7,148 bases of DNA, from contig CADBPH010000262.1 of assembly GCA_902796455.1 (NCBI GenBank), positions 1 to 7,148 on the forward strand. Reading direction: 5' to 3'. Position numbers and translations under genes: made by a program. Within the stretch, counting starts at the first letter, position 1; every line of letters starts with the position of its first letter. The notes under the pieces were generated by a model. That model did not search any database, was not told the DNA's origin, and worked only from the letters and a program-made list of their open reading frames with translations. Source of the DNA: an uncultured Bacteroidia bacterium (lineage in GTDB: Bacteria > Bacteroidota > Bacteroidia > Bacteroidales > UBA932). This document shows, in pieces, positions 1 to 6,552 of the stretch.

Positions 1-2208
1 GGTCTGCGGATACTTGAACTTCTTGTTCATGGTGTTGATCGTCGCGCCGCTGCCGGCTGCCTTGAAGACACCGGTCTTCACGAGATCATTATACGGATCG
101 CTGGTGAATTTGAAGCCTGCAGTCTCGCCCGGTTTGTTGACCGTGATGCTCTTCGCCTCCATACCGGTGTTGTTGTAGGCATTGGAGAGCCACACGAAAG
201 GAGCCTGGCCGGTGAAGAGACCGAGTCCGCCGCGCAGCAAGGTCGCGTGGCTGTCATTCAGATACCAGCGGAAGCCCAGACGCGGGGACCAGAGGATGGA
301 GGCCTGCGGTACGACACCGACATATTCATCATAGGTCGTCGCGAACTTCGTGGCATTGAAGGTCGGGTTCTCCGTCGGTTTGTTCAGGAAGATCGGAACA
401 TCGGCGCGGAGACCGTAGGTAACCGTGAAGTTGCGGTTCGGACGCCACTCATCCTGTGCATAGAAGCCCAGCTGGAGAATCTTCGTGTTGGCAGCCCAAA
501 CCGTCTGGCCGCCGGTCAGATCCGGATCGGCATACCGGTAGTTGAACTGGGAAGGATTGTTGTCCATGAAGTCGGCGATGGAAGCATAGGTGTAGCCACC
601 GAACGCATACTGCAGGAAGACATTGTTGAACTTGTAGAACTTGTCATCCGTACCGACGGTGATGTTGTGGTCACCCAGGAACAGGGACAGGTTGTCGGTC
701 AGGGTCCAGGTGTCGGAATCCATCGAGTTGGCCCCGGAAGAATACTCCGTACCGAGGTCGACGACCGGTTTCTCACCGGAAATGTACATGTTCGCTCCCT
801 TGTAAGGGACCTCGCGGTGGTCGCGCTCCAGGACGGCGGACACACGCAGGTTGTTGTGCACGGTCGGAGACAGGCGGGAGTTCAACTCGGCGACGAAGGA
901 ATGGGTCCGGGTCGCCATCTTATAACCGGAATTATTGAAATAATAGGTATTGGCACCGGAAGAATAGTTATCCTTCTTGGCATCCATGAGCTGATAGCGG
1001 ACCATCAACTTGTTGCCGTCGTTGATGTTCCAGTCGACACGGCCGAGGAGGTTGATCGAGTTGGTATTCACCTGGTGAGGCGTGAACGTCTCGGAGAAGT
1101 CGCCCTGCGGATTATAGGTCGCCTTGTAGTGGTCGATCATGAGCTGGGCCAGTTCGGAGGTCAGGTGGGTATAGGTCTTCCCGTTCACGGTCACCGGCTT
1201 GACAAGATCCTTGCTGTCATAAGAACCGTTGTCCGGGGAATACACGTTCGGATAGGACTGCTTGAACTGCTCGGCAGAGACGAAGAGGAAGAGCTTGTCC
1301 TTGATGATCGGAGCACCGACCGTCGCACCGACCGTGCGGTACAGTTCGTCGGAATACTTTTCACGCTCGGTCTTGTTGAAGTTGGCCTGCATCTGCTCGG
1401 CGTTGCCGGGAGTCGTACCGATCAGGTTCTCATTGAAGAAGAAACCGTAAACGCTACCTTTGACCTGGTTGGTACCGGACTTGGTGACAGCGTTGATGGC
1501 ACCGCCCGTGAAGCCGCTCTGGCGGACATCGAACGGGGCGATGGACACCTGGATTTCCTCGATGGCGTCCAGGGAGATCGGGTTGGCACCCGTCTGGCCG
1601 CCGTTGGTTCCGGAAGCTGCCAGACCGAATGAGTCTTTGGCATCGGCGCCGTCCACCGAGAAGGCATTGTACCGGTTGTTGGTACCGGCGATGGAGATAC
1701 CGCCGTTCTTGTTCTCGGAGACCTGGGGAGTCATTTTGGCGACATCATAGATGCTGCGGTCGATGGTCGGCGTGCTTTCCAGCTGGGTACGGCTGAATGC
1801 AGAGCCGGCACCCGTAAGGGAAGACTTGAAAGACCGGTCGGCAACGACTGTGACCGCTTCCAGTTCATTGGTGCTCTTGAGCACGGCGTCGATGACGAAG
1901 GGCTCGCCGAGGGTAAGGGTCACATTGTTGTGCTGCTCGGTGTTCATGCCGAGGAAGGAGATTTCCACCTTGTAAGGACCGCCGGAGCGCATACCATAGA
2001 TATGGTATTGTCCCTTGTCGTTGGTAACCGCATAGTACTGCGTACCGGAAGGTGTGTGGACAGCCGTAACAACCGCGCCGATAAGCGGATCACCCGATTC
2101 TTCGGTCACGAGGCCGTTCAGGGAAGATGTCGTCACCTGCGCCAGCGCAGCGACACCCACAAAGATTGCGACCAATATCGCAAATCCTCTTTTAATTGAT
2201 TGACTCAT
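1..2208 (-). CDS. Oar-like TonB-dependent outer-membrane receptor, N-terminal part (3' end outside window)
   Basis: Reading the minus strand from the ATG at 2208 gives 736 codons without a stop up to the window edge, so this is a partial gene. Residues 1-23 form a signal peptide (SIKR, a hydrophobic core, then ALA before Q24). Residues about 30-110 resemble a carboxypeptidase-regulatory-like beta-sandwich (GLVTEESGDPLIGA, then TNDKGQYHI). Residues about 135-250 are the TonB plug, with AFSVDGADAKDSFG, DAIEEIQVSIAPFDVRQSGF and GGAINAVTKSGTN, the pattern of Bacteroidota Oar-like receptors. The rest alternates aromatic and polar strands, as expected for the 22-stranded barrel (for example LQLGFYAQDEWRPNRNFTVTYGLR). 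Family members are often about 1000 residues, so roughly a quarter to a third is missing. The family imports substrates across the outer membrane using TonB energy; the substrate here is unknown. A strong TAnnTTTG element lies about 45 bp upstream. I saw no frameshift. Confidence 0.93.
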   Translation of the reverse strand, partial: MSQSIKRGFAILVAIFVGVAALAQVTTSSLNGLVTEESGDPLIGAVVTAVHTPSGTQYYAVTNDKGQYHIYGMRSGGPYKVEISFLGMNTEQHNNVTLTLGEPFVIDAVLKSTNELEAVTVVADRSFKSSLTGAGSAFSRTQLESTPTIDRSIYDVAKMTPQVSENKNGGISIAGTNNRYNAFSVDGADAKDSFGLAASGTNGGQTGANPISLDAIEEIQVSIAPFDVRQSGFTGGAINAVTKSGTNQVKGSVYGFFFNENLIGTTPGNAEQMQANFNKTEREKYSDELYRTVGATVGAPIIKDKLFLFVSAEQFKQSYPNVYSPDNGSYDSKDLVKPVTVNGKTYTHLTSELAQLMIDHYKATYNPQGDFSETFTPHQVNTNSINLLGRVDWNINDGNKLMVRYQLMDAKKDNYSSGANTYYFNNSGYKMATRTHSFVAELNSRLSPTVHNNLRVSAVLERDHREVPYKGANMYISGEKPVVDLGTEYSSGANSMDSDTWTLTDNLSLFLGDHNITVGTDDKFYKFNNVFLQYAFGGYTYASIADFMDNNPSQFNYRYADPDLTGGQTVWAANTKILQLGFYAQDEWRPNRNFTVTYGLRADVPIFLNKPTENPTFNATKFATTYDEYVGVVPQASILWSPRLGFRWYLNDSHATLLRGGLGLFTGQAPFVWLSNAYNNTGMEAKSITVNKPGETAGFKFTSDPYNDLVKTGVFKAAGSGATINTMNKKFKYPQT

Positions 2209-2253
2209 AGATTATTAATTGGTAATAAAGTATTATTTTTTCTATTGCCGCCG

Positions 2254-2284
2254 CAAATTTAGTGATAATTTACCATATTTGAAA
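2254..2284 (-). promoter_or_regulatory. Bacteroidota-type promoter of the TonB-dependent receptor gene
   Basis: On the minus strand TAAATTTG (2261-2254) matches the -7 consensus TAnnTTTG of the Bacteroidota primary sigma factor. A weak -33 element (GTTT, with TTT at 2284-2282) lies 20 nt upstream. The predicted transcript start near 2246 leaves a short A/T-rich leader of about 38 nt before the ATG at 2208, with no Shine-Dalgarno sequence, as is normal in this phylum. Confidence 0.65.
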
Positions 2285-2293
2285 CAAGGTTTC

Positions 2294-2325
2294 TTTGGCT
2301 TTTTCCCGCACAATGCTTATCTTTG
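2294..2325 (+). promoter_or_regulatory. Bacteroidota-type promoter of metK and its leader
   Basis: TTTG at 2294-2297 and TATCTTTG at 2318-2325 match the -33 (TTTG) and -7 (TAnnTTTG) consensus, with 20 nt between them. Transcription would start near 2332, at or just upstream of the first strand of the riboswitch P1 helix, giving an untranslated leader of about 170 nt before metK. That length and the position of the aptamer at the extreme 5' end support the promoter call. Confidence 0.75.
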
Positions 2326-2331
2326 CAGTCG

Positions 2332-2384
2332 GATGTGGAAAGATTTGGCTGCTTGCAACCACGTTAAAAAATGCTAAAATGTTG
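2332..2384 (+). promoter_or_regulatory. SAM-II-type riboswitch aptamer in the metK leader
   Basis: The stretch carries the conserved blocks of the SAM-II (metA) class in order: P1 5' strand GTGG (2335-2338), GATTTG (2342-2347), CTTGCA (2352-2357), P1 3' strand CCAC (2359-2362), GTTAAA (2363-2368) and GCTAAA (2373-2378). P1 can extend to 7 bp (2332-2338 with 2359-2365, including two G-U pairs). The pseudoknot P2 can form through GCA 2355-2357 with TGC 2372-2374, and a wobble-rich extension of 2346-2349 with 2381-2384. U2375 of GCTAAA is the counterpart of the uridine that contacts the SAM adenine in this class. A difference from typical members is AAA rather than a single base between P1 and GATTT. 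It lies between the metK promoter and metK, whose product makes SAM, so feedback repression is the natural role. The class is best known from Alphaproteobacteria. The call rests on motif recall and hand pairing. Confidence 0.85.
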
Positions 2385-2435
2385 ACTGCTGTCATCTTAT
2401 GGAGATGGCTGTTTTCATATCAGGTTTAGTGTTTT
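2368..2435 (+). promoter_or_regulatory. Candidate expression platform: 11-bp helix competing with the aptamer core
   Basis: The aptamer segment AAAATGCTAAA (2368-2378) is complementary to TTTAGTGTTTT (2425-2435): 11 consecutive pairs, nine Watson-Crick and two G-U. This helix would consume the conserved GCTAAA and the P2 partner bases, so it cannot coexist with the SAM-bound fold. Inside it sits a 7-bp hairpin, GTCATCT (2391-2397) with AGATGGC (2403-2409). GGAG at 2401-2404 can also pair with CTCC 2443-2446 of the terminator. The likely use is a ligand-free alternative fold that affects the downstream terminator, but the exact link to the terminator is not clear from the sequence. Confidence 0.5.
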
Positions 2436-2441
2436 CTGACG

Positions 2442-2468
2442 GCTCCCCTTTCCAGGAGGAGCTTTTTT
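2442..2468 (+). terminator. Intrinsic terminator in the metK leader (riboswitch-linked attenuator)
   Basis: GCTCC (2442-2446) pairs with GGAGC (2458-2462). After one C-A mismatch the stem can continue for two more pairs around a small loop, and it is followed directly by six T (2463-2468). It lies 33 nt before the metK ATG and downstream of the SAM-II aptamer, so it cannot end a preceding gene: none is transcribed rightward here. It is best read as an attenuator. The stem is fairly short, so its strength is uncertain. Confidence 0.7.
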
Positions 2469-2501
2469 CATGTCCGGAATGATTTGAAATGATTGAGAAA
2501 C

Positions 2502-3779
2502 ATGAACAATTATCTTTTTACCTCCGAATCCGTTTCCGAAGGCCATCCGGACAAAGTGGCCGACCAGATTTCTGACGCCATCCTCGACGAATTCCTCCGT
2601 CAGGACCCCCGCGCCAAAGTCGCCTGTGAAACCTTCTGCTCGACCGGCCTGGTCGTCGTAGGCGGCGAGGTCCGCTCGGACGACGCCTATGTGGACATCC
2701 AGCATGTGGTGCGCCGCGTCATCGGCGACATCGGCTACAACAAGGCGGAATACATGTTCGACGCCAATTCCTGCGGGGTCCTCTCGGCCATCCACGAGCA
2801 GAGCCAGGACATCAGCCGCGGCGTGGTCCGCGAAAACCCCGACGACCAGGGCGCCGGCGACCAGGGCATGATGTTCGGCTATGCCTGCCGCGACACCCGC
2901 GAATACATGCCGCTGCCCCTGTCCCTGTCCCACCTGACCCTGAAGACCTTATCCACTATCCGCAAAGCACCGGACAGCCCGATGCCTTATCTGCGTCCGG
3001 ACGCGAAAGCCCAGTTCACCATCGAATACGACGGGCAGACCCGCCGGCCGCTGCGGATCCATACCATCGTCCTGTCCACCCAGCACGATGAATTCGACAC
3101 GGACGAGGCCATGCATGCCCGGATCGAGGCGGACGTGCGGAACATCCTGCTGCCCGCCGTCATCGCGCAGCTGCCCGCGGAAACCGCCGCGCTCTTTGAA
3201 GGCGGGTTCATCCTGCATGTCAATCCGACCGGGAAGTTCGTCATCGGCGGACCGCACGGGGACACCGGCCTGACCGGCCGCAAAATCATCGTGGACACCT
3301 ACGGAGGCCGCGGTGCCCACGGCGGCGGAGCCTTCTCCGGAAAAGATCCGTCCAAGGTGGACCGCAGCGCAGCGTACGCCGCCCGCTACATCGCCAAGAA
3401 CCTGGTGGCCGCCGGTGTCGCCGACGAATGCCTGGTCCAGATCGCCTATGCCATCGGGGTCGCCGCGCCGGTCAGTATTTACGTCGACACCTACGGGACA
3501 GCCGCCGTTACCCGGAACGGGGAAAAACTGGATGACGGCGCCATCGCTGTCAAGATCGGACAGCTTTTCGACCTGCGTCCGGCCAAGATTATCGAGAAAT
3601 TCGGATTGAAGAATCCCATTTATGAGCCGACCGCATCCTACGGTCACATGGGCCGCGAACCCTACACCCGGGTGGTTTGCCTGAAGCGGGACGGCCGGGA
3701 AGTGGAACAGGAAATCCAGTTCTTCGGATGGGAGAAACTGGACAGCGTCGACTTGATCAAGGAAGCTTTCCAGCTGTAG
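2502..3779 (+). CDS. metK: S-adenosylmethionine synthetase
   Basis: The cytoplasmic enzyme makes SAM from methionine and ATP, releasing phosphate and pyrophosphate. From the ATG at 2502 it is 425 residues, slightly longer than the E. coli enzyme (384), as is usual in Bacteroidota. Family signatures are clear: [15 protein letters not shown] at the N-terminus with the catalytic-site His15 and Asp17, [12 protein letters not shown] at 117-128, and [19 protein letters not shown] at 274-292, which holds the phosphate-binding lysines. The C-terminus ends with a typical FFGWEKLD segment. The frame stays open to an in-frame TTG at 2493, but ATG 2502 directly precedes the family's usual N-terminus and is preferred. 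No Shine-Dalgarno sequence is seen. The gene sits behind a SAM-II aptamer and an attenuator, so its product probably represses it. It converges on the miaA-family gene with 17 bp between stops and no clear terminator there. Confidence 0.97.
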   Translation: MNNYLFTSESVSEGHPDKVADQISDAILDEFLRQDPRAKVACETFCSTGLVVVGGEVRSDDAYVDIQHVVRRVIGDIGYNKAEYMFDANSCGVLSAIHEQSQDISRGVVRENPDDQGAGDQGMMFGYACRDTREYMPLPLSLSHLTLKTLSTIRKAPDSPMPYLRPDAKAQFTIEYDGQTRRPLRIHTIVLSTQHDEFDTDEAMHARIEADVRNILLPAVIAQLPAETAALFEGGFILHVNPTGKFVIGGPHGDTGLTGRKIIVDTYGGRGAHGGGAFSGKDPSKVDRSAAYAARYIAKNLVAAGVADECLVQIAYAIGVAAPVSIYVDTYGTAAVTRNGEKLDDGAIAVKIGQLFDLRPAKIIEKFGLKNPIYEPTASYGHMGREPYTRVVCLKRDGREVEQEIQFFGWEKLDSVDLIKEAFQL

Positions 3780-3796
3780 GGATTCCCAGGGAACAT

Positions 3797-4630
3797 TTAT
3801 CGTGAATACCTCTCGCAGAGGTCATTACACGTTCGGCACAACGCGCCGGGATCGGTCCAGTGGATGCAGATTCCGGCGCGTTCCATGCCCCGCAGCCAGG
3901 TCATCTGCCGCTTCGCGAACCGGTGGATGGCATCCCCCAGCTGCCTCCGCATGTCCGCATAGGACAGTCCGCCTTCCAGGTACAGGGTCACGTACCGGTA
4001 TTCCAGGCCATATCCCAGCAGCGCTTCCCGCGGGACTCCTTTCTCCAGCAGCCGGCGGACCTCCTCGATCATGCCCCCGGCCAGGCGTTCGTCCAGTCTT
4101 TTGTCTATCAGCTCGTTCCGAAGTTCCCGGCTGATAACGGTCCCGATATGGAAAACCCGGTCCGGGTGCCCGGCAGAGAAATACCCCTCCGTCGCCGCCC
4201 GGATATACAGACCCGAGCCGCCGCACAGGACCGGAAGCCCCCCTCTTCGGCGCACCGCTTCCCGCACCCGATTGAAATCCTGCACATACCGGTATACATT
4301 GTAGGTTTCCCCGGCGTCGGCAATGTCCAGCAAATGGACCGGGATCTCCCCGTATTCCGACCGGTCTTTCCCGGAGCCGATGTCCATGCCCCGGTATACT
4401 TGCCGGGAGTCCGCGGAAAGGATCTCGGCACAGGCGCCTCCGGCCAGCGCATTGAATGCGCGCGCCAGCGAGACGGCACACCGGGTCTTTCCCGAAGCGG
4501 TCGGCCCGCAGACGCAGACCATTTCCGTCTGCCCGGCCTCCCAGGAGCGGAACAAGGCCTCCGGGTCCACGGCCTCGGGCGCGGGCAGGGGCAGAAGCGG
4601 GGAATTGAAACGGGGACTGCGACGGGACAT
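3797..4630 (-). CDS. miaA: MiaA-family tRNA dimethylallyltransferase lacking most of the central insertion domain
   Basis: The family transfers a dimethylallyl group to N6 of A37 in tRNAs that read codons starting with U. The 277-residue product shows the P-loop GPTASGKT (42-49), SADSRQVYRGMDIGSGK (72-88, with the presumed general base Asp74), HLLDIAD (99-105), GGSGLYIRA (137-145), and a C-terminal KRLDERLAGGMIEEVRRLL (177-195) with GLEYRYVTLYLEG and HRFAKRQMTWLRGMER. Between GLYIRAATEGY and the IGTVISREL strand only about 10 residues remain. Full-length MiaA proteins have about 70-80 more there, including the swinging insertion domain and the conserved RxIRALE helix. The frame is intact, so this is an in-frame loss rather than a frameshift. 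There is also an N-terminal extension of about 35 residues; the internal ATG at 4522 (Met37) is a possible alternative start. The gene is divergent from the radical SAM gene. Family membership is clear; enzymatic activity is uncertain. Confidence 0.85.
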   Translation of the reverse strand: MSRRSPRFNSPLLPLPAPEAVDPEALFRSWEAGQTEMVCVCGPTASGKTRCAVSLARAFNALAGGACAEILSADSRQVYRGMDIGSGKDRSEYGEIPVHLLDIADAGETYNVYRYVQDFNRVREAVRRRGGLPVLCGGSGLYIRAATEGYFSAGHPDRVFHIGTVISRELRNELIDKRLDERLAGGMIEEVRRLLEKGVPREALLGYGLEYRYVTLYLEGGLSYADMRRQLGDAIHRFAKRQMTWLRGMERAGICIHWTDPGALCRTCNDLCERYSR

Positions 4631-4650
4631 GCTGCTTTCGGATTCGGCTG

Positions 4651-4680
4651 TAAAGGTAAAAATTTTTTATCTTTGTCAAA
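4651..4680 (-). promoter_or_regulatory. Promoter of the miaA-family gene
   Basis: On the minus strand TTTG (4680-4677) and TACCTTTA (4658-4651) approximate the -33 and -7 elements with 18 nt between; the last base of the -7 box deviates from TAnnTTTG. The transcript would start near 4643, only about 12 nt before the ATG at 4630. That favours the ATG at 4630 being used, though a short leader is a weak point. Confidence 0.5.
4668..4675 (+). promoter_or_regulatory. Promoter -7 element of the radical SAM gene
   Basis: TATCTTTG matches the TAnnTTTG consensus exactly and ends 26 nt before the ATG at 4702. A -33 match is poor (TTC at 4643-4645, spacing 22). The element lies within the spacer of the opposing miaA promoter, so the two promoters overlap back to back. 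Confidence 0.6.
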
Positions 4681-4701
4681 CACGCCTGAAGCGCCACTGA
4701 G

Positions 4702-5778
4702 ATGAACCCATTCCTTTTCAGGTTATTCCGGAACAATGAAATCCGGGTCCACGAACTCAATTACCTTTTCTGGGAATGCACGATGCGCTGCAACCTGCAT
4801 TGCCGGCACTGTGGCAGTGACTGTTTCGCTTCCAGCCGTCAGCCGGACATGCCGCTGGCGGATTTCCTGCATGCCCTGGATACAATTCCCAAAGAAAAGA
4901 TCGTCAAAGGGTTCACCGTCGTTTTGACGGGCGGAGAGCCGCTCCTGCGGCCGGACATCCGGGAAATCGGCCTGGCCCTGCGCGAAAGAGGCTTCGGCTG
5001 GGGAATGGTTTCGAACGGTTTTTTCTATGACCGGCAGATGCACGGCCGCCTGCTGGGGGCCGGGATGGGCGCGCTGACCATCAGCCTGGACGGCGAGGCG
5101 CTCTCGCACGACTGGATGCGCGGCCGGGAAGGCAGTTTCGACCGGGCGATGGAAGCCATCCGCCTGGCCGCGTCCGCCCCGCGGCTTGCTTTCGACGTCG
5201 TCACCTGTGTCCACCGCAAAAACCTCCGGGAACTGCCCCGGCTCAAAACCCTGCTGGAAGAGGCCGGCGTGAAACAATGGCGGCTTTTTACCGTCATCCC
5301 GATCGGCCGCGCCGCTTCGGACCCGGAGATGATCCTGCAGGATGACGAACTCGTCGCCCTGATGGATTTCATCCGGAAGGAACGGCTTGCCGGCGGCCCC
5401 ATGCACGTGACATTCAGCTGTGAAGGCTATCTCGGGCCCTATGACGCGCAGGTCCGCGACACACCGTTTTTCTGCCGGGCCGGCGTCAATATCGCCTCCG
5501 TGCTGATTGACGGACGGATCTGTGCCTGCCCGAACATCGACCGGGACGTTTTCTCGCAAGGCAATATCTATACAGATAACTTTTACGCCGTCTGGGAGCA
5601 ACGGTTCCAGCCTTTCCGGGGCCGGAAATGGGCCCGGCGCGGGCCGTGCGCCACCTGCGGGGAGTGGCGTGACTGCCTGGGAGGCGGCATGCACAACTGG
5701 CACGGGGACTGCCGGCAGGGACTGACCTGCCACTTTGCGCAGATCCGGGCGGCCTCCGGAGGGAATCCCCATTTATGA
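4702..5778 (+). CDS. Radical SAM/SPASM domain protein
   Basis: The 358-residue product has the radical SAM cluster motif CX3CX2C at Cys30, Cys34 and Cys37, within YLFWECTMRCNLHCRHCGSD, followed by a fourth cysteine, Cys41. The SAM-binding GGEP follows at 77-80, and TISLDG (126-131) and further strands complete the partial TIM barrel. The C-terminal third is a SPASM-type auxiliary-cluster region with Cys258, Cys274, Cys276 (GX4C), Cys316-X2-Cys319-X5-Cys325, Cys337 and Cys343, enough for two extra iron-sulfur clusters. The family reductively cleaves SAM and SPASM members often modify peptides or proteins. From memory the YLFWECT N-terminus resembles the Bacteroidota rSAM/lipoprotein-system family (TIGR04133); this is uncertain, and no lipoprotein partner is encoded in the window. 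The gene has its own promoter and is followed after 54 bp by the hemerythrin gene, which has a separate promoter. The exact substrate is unknown. Confidence 0.92.
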   Translation: MNPFLFRLFRNNEIRVHELNYLFWECTMRCNLHCRHCGSDCFASSRQPDMPLADFLHALDTIPKEKIVKGFTVVLTGGEPLLRPDIREIGLALRERGFGWGMVSNGFFYDRQMHGRLLGAGMGALTISLDGEALSHDWMRGREGSFDRAMEAIRLAASAPRLAFDVVTCVHRKNLRELPRLKTLLEEAGVKQWRLFTVIPIGRAASDPEMILQDDELVALMDFIRKERLAGGPMHVTFSCEGYLGPYDAQVRDTPFFCRAGVNIASVLIDGRICACPNIDRDVFSQGNIYTDNFYAVWEQRFQPFRGRKWARRGPCATCGEWRDCLGGGMHNWHGDCRQGLTCHFAQIRAASGGNPHL

Positions 5779-5782
5779 TGAT

Positions 5783-5812
5783 TTCATTTTCCGTTCTTTA
5801 TCACTACCTTTG
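5783..5812 (+). promoter_or_regulatory. Promoter of the hemerythrin-luxR operon
   Basis: TACCTTTG (5805-5812) matches TAnnTTTG exactly. TTC at 5783-5785 lies 19 nt upstream in the -33 position (consensus TTG). The transcript would start near 5819, about 14 nt before the ATG at 5833. The element lies within the 54-bp gap after the radical SAM gene, which suggests the two downstream genes form their own transcription unit. Confidence 0.65.
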
Positions 5813-5832
5813 ACCGTAGAATCCTTCGAAAT

Positions 5833-6552
5833 ATGACTGCCAAGACTGCGTCCAAGACAGAAACAGGGCGGACCCTGTTCTCCGGTTCGATGAAATTGTC
5901 GGACCTGCTCGATATCAATTACCGGCTCCTGCCCCTGCTCCCCCGCATCGGCATTCCGTTCGGGTTCGGAGAGGACACCGTGGAAGAAGCCTGCCGGAAG
6001 AACGGGGTAAATGCCAGCACGTTCCTGCTGATCTGCAACGTATACACCTTTGACGGATACCGCCCGCCGAAGGACATGCTGCGGCGGACCGACCTGCGCG
6101 ATATCGTCAAATACCTCCACCAGTCGCACACCTATTATATGGACTCCGCGCTCCAGGCGCTCTCCGACGGCATTTCCCGCATGATCGAGCCCTGCGAAGA
6201 GCGGCAGAAGAAGGTCATCCGGCGTTTTTTCCAGCAATACAAGGAGGAGGTGGCCAAGCACTTCGGCTACGAAGAGAACACGGTATTCCCCTACGTCCTT
6301 TCCGTCCTGGGCCATACCGGCGGACAGGATTACACCATTCTCCAGTATGAGGAGAATCACAGCAATATTGAAGAGAAACTCGATGACCTGAAGAACATTG
6401 TCATGAAGTACCTGCCGGCGGGCTGCGACAACAGCATCGTCAGCGATGTGCTTCAGTTCATGTTCCTGCTCGGGGAGGATCTGCAGAAGCACACGATGAT
6501 CGAAGACGAGATCCTGATCCCGATGGTCAACCGCCTGGAGGAAGAGCAATGA
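5833..6552 (+). CDS. Hemerythrin-like di-iron protein, YtfE/ScdA (RIC) type
   Basis: The 239-residue cytoplasmic protein has two parts. Residues about 20-75 resemble the ScdA N-terminal (DUF542-like) domain: KLSDLLDINYRLLPLLPRIG, then EEACRKNGVN. The CC pair normally found just before EEAC is replaced by GFGED. Residues about 88-235 form a hemerythrin four-helix bundle with candidate iron ligands His99 (or His96), His143, Glu147 (KHFGYEEN), His176 (EENHSNIEEKL), His220 and Glu224 (KHTMIEDEILIP). The spacings, including the two HxxxE pairs and 44 residues from His176 to His220, closely follow those of E. coli YtfE. Known relatives repair iron-sulfur clusters or handle nitric oxide; sensing is another possible role. 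The stop overlaps the start of the luxR-type gene as ATGA, so the products are probably made together. No signal peptide or membrane segment is seen. Confidence 0.9.
   Translation: MTAKTASKTETGRTLFSGSMKLSDLLDINYRLLPLLPRIGIPFGFGEDTVEEACRKNGVNASTFLLICNVYTFDGYRPPKDMLRRTDLRDIVKYLHQSHTYYMDSALQALSDGISRMIEPCEERQKKVIRRFFQQYKEEVAKHFGYEENTVFPYVLSVLGHTGGQDYTILQYEENHSNIEEKLDDLKNIVMKYLPAGCDNSIVSDVLQFMFLLGEDLQKHTMIEDEILIPMVNRLEEEQ

Noticed and set aside
247..1632. Open plus-strand frame of 461 codons across the left part
   Set aside because: It is antisense to the TonB-dependent receptor and encodes a Val/Gly/Arg-rich sequence with no recognisable motif. The minus-strand frame shows a signal peptide, plug and barrel features without interruption.
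2493..2501. TTG codon upstream as the metK start
   Set aside because: It would add three residues before the [18 protein letters not shown] start, which already matches the family N-terminus, and an ATG is available at 2502.
3783..3793. Inverted repeat TTCCCAGGGAA between the convergent stops, as a bidirectional terminator
   Set aside because: The stem is at most 4 bp with a 3-nt loop and has no T-run on either side.
3808..3822. Hairpin ACCTCT-CGC-AGAGGT as a terminator for metK
   Set aside because: The 6-bp stem lies in the last codons of the miaA-family gene and is not followed by T residues on either strand.
3825..4760. Open minus-strand frame of 311 codons overlapping the miaA-family gene
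   Set aside because: It is an alternative frame of the same strand, rich in Arg, Gly and Pro, while the frame at 3797-4630 carries all the MiaA motifs.
5753..5762. Palindrome CCTCCGGAGG at the end of the radical SAM gene
   Set aside because: It leaves no loop for a hairpin, has no T-run, and is within coding sequence; it may be chance in GC-rich DNA.
4723..5772. Long open frame antisense to the radical SAM gene
   Set aside because: GC-rich codon usage opens the antisense frame; the plus strand has the complete radical SAM and SPASM cysteine pattern.
5779..5832. Small lipoprotein or precursor peptide gene after the radical SAM gene
   Set aside because: The gap is only 54 bp, holds a promoter, and contains no reading frame with a signal peptide or lipobox.
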